Positions 59,537-64,000 of a DNA stretch of 64,000 nt are shown in pieces. Below the pieces are notes generated by a model that was not told the DNA's origin, did not search any database, and saw only the letters and a list, made by a program, of their open reading frames with translations. Source of the stretch: Streptomyces brevispora. GTDB taxonomy: Bacteria > Actinomycetota > Actinomycetes > Streptomycetales > Streptomycetaceae. How positions within the stretch are numbered: position 1 is the first letter of the stretch; every line of letters begins with the position of its first letter. The stretch is from positions 1 to 64,000 of the forward strand of contig NZ_VIWW01000001.1 of assembly GCF_007829885.1 (NCBI RefSeq), written 5' to 3'. A program made the translations under genes and the position numbers.

Positions 59537-60298
59537 TCAACGCCGTGCGTCGCGGTCCTCGTCCGTGGTGGTCCACCGCGGTTGCGCCGACGCGCCGTTC
59601 GTCCCGGCAGCATACGTGTGCTGCGGTGGCCGCCAGTCGGCGAAGCCGTCGAAGGTGCGCAGGACGAGACCCGGTCCGAGCCGGAGACCGTGGACATCAC
59701 GAAGTCGCGCACCGCGACGGTCGCGGGCCCGGACAGGCGCATCAGCCGGGAGACCCGTTCCGCCCTGCGGACGACGGCCGTGGTCCGGGACAGCCGGTCG
59801 GCGGTGTACGCGGCGAGGCCCGCAACCAGGTCCGTACCCGGTGCCACGTGGTGGGCGAGCACGATCCCGTCCTCGATGGCCTGGTTGCCGCCCTGCCCCA
59901 GGGTGGGCGCCATGGCGTGGGCGGCGTCCCCGACGAGTACCGTGCGTCCCCGGTGGAAGGCGGGCAGCGGGTCCGTCATCCGGTACACGTCGTGCCGGAG
60001 CACGCCTCCGGGGGTCGGCGGCGTCGATGATCGCGGGGATCGGCCGGTGCCAGTCGCCGAACCGGCGCTGCAGTTCCGCCCGCTCGTCGTCGGCGGCCCG
60101 TGCTCCCGCCGGGGCGACGGCCGCCGCGTAGGCGTAGATCCGGCCGTCCTTGAGCGGCTGGGTGCCCCAGAGCGCCCCGCGGCCCCAGGTCTCGTGCGGG
60201 GCGAAGGGCTCGGCGGGCGCGGGCGCCAGGATGCGCCAGGTGGTGAAGCCCGCGCAGGACGGGCCGGGGTGGTCGGGGAAGAGCGCGCCCCGTAGGCA
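59537..60298 (-). pseudogene. Broken FAD-dependent monooxygenase
   Basis: The middle and end of a PHBH-type FAD monooxygenase are recognisable in three frames. One frame reads RGALWGTQPLKDGRIYAYAA and AELQRRFGDWHRPIPAIIDA. The next has the FAD fingerprint VLVGDAAHAMAPTLGQGGNQ. The last ends LVLRTFDGFADWRPPQHTYA. An extra base in a G-run at 60010-60014 and a missing base near 59680 cause the shifts. The N-terminal GxGxxG third is absent. It is a pseudogene unless both shifts are sequencing errors. Confidence 0.82.
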
Positions 60299-60552
60299 TG
60301 TTCTCGTGCGCGGCAGGCTCCTACAGCCGTTCCGTGCCGTCCGAGGCGGAGTCGCGCACCGGCTTCGGCGAGTTGTTGCGCGGGATGCTCGGGCACTGAC
60401 ACACGGGTTCCGCACAGCCGCCGGACAATCACCGAACAGCCGCTGCGCAAGTTGCGACACGCGGGGCACTGCGCTGACCGGGGTCACTCGTGCGGACCAA
60501 TCCGAGGGTTCCGCCTCACTCAATGACGGTTCGGCACCGCAGAGTTGATCAG

Positions 60553-61020
60553 GTGCATCGAACCAGAACCATCGTGAAGCTCCTGGTCGCCGTGTCGGTC
60601 ACGGCCCTGTCCGGGTGTGTGTCCGTGCAGCCGCCGCCGAGCGACCCGCCAAGTCCGGCGACCGGCCGGCCGGCCCAGGACCTGGCCCCGCAGATCGGCC
60701 TGCCCCCGGTCCGCGACACCCTGGAAGCCGTACCGGCCCCGAAGCCGTCCCCCTCTTCTTCTCCCTCCGCCGCGGCCGGCCGGGGGTCCGCCGCCCCTCC
60801 GGCAGCGCGGCATGCCGGACCCCGCGTCCCGCAGCCACGGAACCAGCCCGTCCCGGAGCGCCCGCACCCACGGCCGCGCCGGGCCGTGCCCGTCGTCCCC
60901 GCGCCGGTCCTTCCGGCGCCGGTCACCGGGAGGGATGTCTGCACGCTCGGACGGGGGTACGGGCACTGGCCCGCGGGCAGTCCGCAGTCGCGGATCTGCG
61001 ACCACACCTACGGCCGCTGA
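60553..61020 (+). CDS. Putative lipoprotein, Pro-rich
   Basis: The 155-residue protein has a short signal peptide ending in a lipobox LSGC near residue 22 (IVKLLVAVSVTALSGC). A Pro/Ser/Ala-rich linker of about 90 residues follows. The conserved-looking C-terminus GRDVCTLGRGYGHWPAGSPQ then SRICDHTYGR has two Cys. Comparable Streptomyces lipoproteins are uncharacterised. The GTG at 60553 is used; GTG 60574 is a second candidate. Lnt encoded at 56346 could acylate it. Confidence 0.72.
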   Translation: MHRTRTIVKLLVAVSVTALSGCVSVQPPPSDPPSPATGRPAQDLAPQIGLPPVRDTLEAVPAPKPSPSSSPSAAAGRGSAAPPAARHAGPRVPQPRNQPVPERPHPRPRRAVPVVPAPVLPAPVTGRDVCTLGRGYGHWPAGSPQSRICDHTYGR

Positions 61021-61107
61021 CCGGGCCGGCCGACGGGAGGACGGCCGGGCAGGACCCGTCGGCACGGGCTGCCCCGCCGCTCCTCCTCACAGCCCCGCCG
61101 CTCCCCC

Positions 61108-61593
61108 TCACAGCTCCAGCAGCCGCAGCTCCAGCCGACCGATGGCCGCCCTGACGCCGCCCCCGTAGCCGTCGTCGACCCCGTCGTCCGCGAGGACGAC
61201 GGAGGCGTCCCGGGCCCGGTTCAGATGGATCCGGGCCGCCGCCGGACGCCGGAGCTTCACGTAGTCCGCCGCGAGATTGAGGTGGAGCGACGGGTAGAAG
61301 GCCCGCACCGCGAGCGCGTCCCGGTGATCCGCCCCCCGTTCGTCCGTCAGCGACTGGGCGGCGGTCAGCGCCCGCAGGTCCCAGGCCAGCTCGTCACCGG
61401 GATCGTCCTGGGTGTCCGCCATGTAGTGCGCGAGGGTGCACCGGTGCAGGGCGTCACCGTCCTCACCGATCTCCTCCCAGAGCAGGCCGAAGCGGTTACG
61501 GGCCTCCTCCCGGTCACCGCCGTGCAGCAGCATGATCGCCTGGCCGATTCTGGTCATGACGACGTCCCGCGACGCCTCCTGCTGCTCCGTCAC
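61108..61593 (-). CDS. Helical-repeat (TPR-like) protein
   Basis: The 161-residue protein consists of helix pairs reminiscent of tetratricopeptide repeats: VVMTRIGQAIMLLHGGDREE, CTLAHYMADTQDDPGDELAW, and LHLNLAADYVKLRRPAAARI. Actinobacteria carry this as a conserved stand-alone gene of unknown role. The GTG at 61593 is preferred because GGGAG lies eight bases upstream; an ATG at 61557 is the alternative. The neighbour upstream on the same strand is ung, 130 bases away. Confidence 0.8.
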   Translation of the reverse strand: MTEQQEASRDVVMTRIGQAIMLLHGGDREEARNRFGLLWEEIGEDGDALHRCTLAHYMADTQDDPGDELAWDLRALTAAQSLTDERGADHRDALAVRAFYPSLHLNLAADYVKLRRPAAARIHLNRARDASVVLADDGVDDGYGGGVRAAIGRLELRLLEL

Positions 61594-61723
61594 TGCGGTC
61601 TCCCTCGCACCCGTTCGTCTGCGCCCGGCCGAATCCAATTGATTCCGGACGGTTCCGGATGGTTCCGGCCGGTTCGACGCTAACCGCCGCGACCCGCAAT
61701 CGCACCCAGGCTCCGGCGCGCCA

Positions 61724-62407
61724 TCAGCCCAGGTCGGGGATGCGCCAGTCGATGGGCTGGTGTCCCTGCGCCGCGACGGCCTCGTTGATCCGGGTGAACG
61801 GGTGGGACCCGAAGAACTTCTTGGCCGACAGCGGCGAGGGGTGCGCACCCTTCACCACCACATGGCGCTCCTCGTCGATCAGCGGAAGCTTCTTCTGCGC
61901 ATAGTTGCCCCAGAGCACGAAGACGGCCGGGTCGGGCCGGGACGCGAGCGCGCGGATCACCGCGTCCGTGACCTTCTCCCAGCCCTTGCCCTTGTGTGAG
62001 TTGGCCTCGCCCGCGCGCACCGTCAGGACGGCGTTGAGGAGCAGCACGCCCTGCTCCGCCCACGGCATCAGATACCCGTTGTCCGGGACCGGCAGGCCGA
62101 GCTCCTCCTTCATCTCCTTGTAGATGTTGCGCAAGGAGGGCGGGGTCTTCACGCCCGGCCGCACGGAGAAGCACAGCCCGTGCCCCTGGCCCTCGCCGTG
62201 GTACGGGTCCTGCCCCAGGACCAGGACCTTCACCTTGTCGTACGGAGTGGCTTCGAGCGCGGCGAACACCTGTTCCCGAGGCGGATAGACCGGCCCCGCG
62301 GCCCGCTCCTCCTCGACGAACTCGATGAGCTCCTTGAAATACGGCTTCTGCAGCTCTTCGCCGAGGACGCCACGCCATGACTCGGGCAGCAGGTCGGTGT
62401 CGGTCAC
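61724..62407 (-). CDS. ung: Uracil-DNA glycosylase (family 1)
   Basis: Ung removes uracil from DNA, the first step of base-excision repair. The 227-residue protein has the catalytic block VLVLGQDPYHGEGQGHGLCF with the general-base Asp, the LLLNAVLTV strand, the FVLWGNYAQKK region with the pocket Asn, and the minor-groove loop HPSPLSAKKFFG. The GTG at 62407 follows GGAGG by eight bases. It is an intact single-domain enzyme; Mug encoded at 3701 covers mispaired uracil. Confidence 0.96.
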   Translation of the reverse strand: MTDTDLLPESWRGVLGEELQKPYFKELIEFVEEERAAGPVYPPREQVFAALEATPYDKVKVLVLGQDPYHGEGQGHGLCFSVRPGVKTPPSLRNIYKEMKEELGLPVPDNGYLMPWAEQGVLLLNAVLTVRAGEANSHKGKGWEKVTDAVIRALASRPDPAVFVLWGNYAQKKLPLIDEERHVVVKGAHPSPLSAKKFFGSHPFTRINEAVAAQGHQPIDWRIPDLG

Positions 62408-62528
62408 GTCAACAACCTCCGGTAAACAATCAGTTCTTGACCTCAGAACCTACCGGCGACCACTGACAACGGAGCCTGGAGCCTGCGCCGAAGCCGCTGG
62501 GGAGGCCCGAGGGGCGGGCCCGGGAGGG

Positions 62529-64000
62529 CTACCAGCTGGCCTTGCGGTACAGCTCCCACATCTGCATGACCGTCTGCGGGTCCAGCGCACGCTCGCCGCC
62601 GCCGATGTCCTCGCCCGCCGCCACATACAGCTTGCCCTGCCACAGCGGCAGCAGCCGGACGTCGTCGACCAGGATCTTCTGGGCCCGCTCGAACTGCTGG
62701 CTGACCGCACCCCGGTCGCTCTTCTTGCGGGTCTGGGGCAGCAGCTGCTTCGTGATCTCGTCCTTCGCGTACGGCATGCCCGTGACGCTGTCCTTGCCGA
62801 CGAAGGGGGCGATGAAGTTGTCCGGGTCCGGGAAGTCCGGGAACCAGCCGCGGCCGAAGACGGGGTACTCACCCTTGGTGAAGCCCTCCTGGAACTTCTT
62901 CCAGGGCTGACTCTTCAGAGTGATCCTGAAGAGCCCGGAAGACTCCAGTTGGCGCTTGAGCTCGGCGAACTCGGGGGCCGTCGAGGAGCCGTACCGGTCG
63001 GTGGTGAACCAGAAGGTCATCGCGACGGGCTCGGTGATGCCGGCGTCGGTGAGGATCTTCCGGGCCTTCTGCTTGTTCGGGTCGCCGAAGGTGTCGAAGA
63101 AGCTGGTCGTGTGCCCCGCGATGCCCTTGGGCACCATGGAGTAGAGCGGCTCGGCGGTGCCCTGGTAGACCTTGGCCACCAGTGCGTCCCGGTCCACGAG
63201 CTGGGCGATCGCCCGCCGCACGGCCGGGTTCCCGGCGGCCGGGTCCTTGGGGTTGAAGACCAGGAAGCGGATGTCCGCGCCGACCGTCTCGACGAGCTGG
63301 AGATCGCTCTTCTTGTCCTCGTTGTCCTCCAGGCTGACGACCTCCTCGGCGGACAGCCCTCGGTAGGTGGCGTCGATCTCGTTCTCCTTGAGCGCCTTCA
63401 CCATGGCGCCGGACTCCTTGAAGTACCGGATGGTCACGGCGTCGTTCTTCCGGTCGGCGAAGCCCTTGTAGTCGGGGTTGCGCACCAGCTTGGAGCGGTC
63501 ACCCGGCTTGTACTCGTCCAGCAGGTACGGCCCGGACCCGGTGACCTTGCCGTCGTCGCGGATCTTGTGCTCCGAGTAGTCGTTGGGGGCCACCAGCGAC
63601 ATGGCGGGCGTGGCGAGCACGAACGGGAAGGTGGCGTCCGGCTTGCTCAGATGGAAGATGACCTCGTAGTCACCCTTGGTCTCCACCCGGTCCAGCGAGC
63701 CGAGCATGCCGTTGGGGCCACCCTTGACCGCGATCGCCCTGATCCGGTCGATGGAGTACTTCACGGCCTCGGCGTCGAGCTTGTCCCCGTTGGAGAACTT
63801 CAGGCCCTCGCGGAGCGTGCAGCGGTAGGCGGTGCTGGTGTTGTCGGTGAACTTGCAGTGATCCGCGGCATCGGGCTCGGGGCTCGTACTTCCGGTGGGA
63901 AAGCTGACCAGGGTCTGGAACACGTTGCGCATCAGCTCCCAGGAGCCGTCCCACGCCGCCGCCGGGTCGAGGGTGGAGGGTTCACTGGTAGTTCCGACAA
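62529..64000 (-). CDS. ABC transporter solute-binding protein (family 5), truncated by the window edge
   Basis: The window holds the C-terminal 490 or so residues of an extracytoplasmic peptide/nickel-type binding protein (SBP_bac_5). Family blocks seen are SEPSTLDPAAAWDG at the left of the mature domain, LREGLKFSNGDKLDAEAVKY, GSGPYLLDEYKPGDR, and the AVRRAIAQLVDRDALV helix. The signal peptide and lipobox lie beyond 64000, and the permease and ATPase genes, if present, must be upstream there. The stop at 62529 is genuine. Substrate is probably an oligopeptide but this is not proven. Confidence 0.92.
   Translation of the reverse strand, partial: VGTTSEPSTLDPAAAWDGSWELMRNVFQTLVSFPTGSTSPEPDAADHCKFTDNTSTAYRCTLREGLKFSNGDKLDAEAVKYSIDRIRAIAVKGGPNGMLGSLDRVETKGDYEVIFHLSKPDATFPFVLATPAMSLVAPNDYSEHKIRDDGKVTGSGPYLLDEYKPGDRSKLVRNPDYKGFADRKNDAVTIRYFKESGAMVKALKENEIDATYRGLSAEEVVSLEDNEDKKSDLQLVETVGADIRFLVFNPKDPAAGNPAVRRAIAQLVDRDALVAKVYQGTAEPLYSMVPKGIAGHTTSFFDTFGDPNKQKARKILTDAGITEPVAMTFWFTTDRYGSSTAPEFAELKRQLESSGLFRITLKSQPWKKFQEGFTKGEYPVFGRGWFPDFPDPDNFIAPFVGKDSVTGMPYAKDEITKQLLPQTRKKSDRGAVSQQFERAQKILVDDVRLLPLWQGKLYVAAGEDIGGGERALDPQTVMQMWELYRKASW

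Overview
The window is chromosomal DNA from a Streptomyces or a very close relative. Base composition is strongly G+C rich with G/C in almost every third codon position, GTG and TTG starts are common, and several genes look leaderless. Gene families such as PF04672 methyltransferases, a DUF7848 protein, a divergent second EF-Tu, an ECF41-type sigma factor and short-form SbcCD are typical of that genus. No rRNA, tRNA, insertion sequence, integrase or CRISPR array was seen.

Layout. 1-4.9 kb: SGNH hydrolase, methyltransferase, purB, mug, a hypothetical gene. 5.1-8.7 kb: a two-gene ABC exporter divergent from a histidine kinase/response regulator pair. 8.8-15.3 kb: ROK regulator, GntR regulator with a visible promoter and operator, ECF41-type sigma factor, a decayed alpha/beta-hydrolase, and an EamA transporter divergent from a MocR regulator. 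15.5-20.4 kb: TM-ACT-GNAT protein, a gamma-lyase-type PLP enzyme divergent from an Lrp regulator, and a DUF885 peptidase.

21.0-30.3 kb is the accessory highlight: a five-gene minus-strand operon. It encodes a Pls-type membrane protein preceded by a carrier domain, a partial C-A-T-TE NRPS, a TauD-family dioxygenase, and the SbnB/SbnA pair that makes L-2,3-diaminopropionate. The first gene carries a TTA (bldA) codon at position 20. The operon probably makes a diaminopropionate-based peptide or poly-amino acid. Both ends are bordered by broken gene pieces: a rhodanese tail, a dioxygenase fragment and a beheaded Lrp gene. This suggests insertion with later decay.

31.2-48 kb is housekeeping-like: sbcC/sbcD, a YigZ-type protein, a CoA-binding protein, an AAC(3)-fold acetyltransferase, a YbaK protein, a cupin regulator with its EamA transporter, two hexapeptide-repeat proteins, two DedA/TVP38 membrane proteins, a hotdog protein, a spermidine-synthase-like protein, tuf3 and a DNA alkylation repair protein. 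48-54 kb: uppP and a small accessory locus (XRE-TPR regulator, DUF7848 pair, flavoprotein), hydrolase and flavin reductase pseudogenes and a membrane protein. 54-64 kb: universal stress protein, SnoaL-like protein, lnt, a Gfo/Idh/MocA oxidoreductase, a broken FAD monooxygenase, a lipoprotein, a helical-repeat protein, ung, and a family 5 solute-binding protein that runs off the right edge.

Starts were chosen by ribosome binding sites, promoter spacing and family length. All functional calls are from reading motifs, without database searches.
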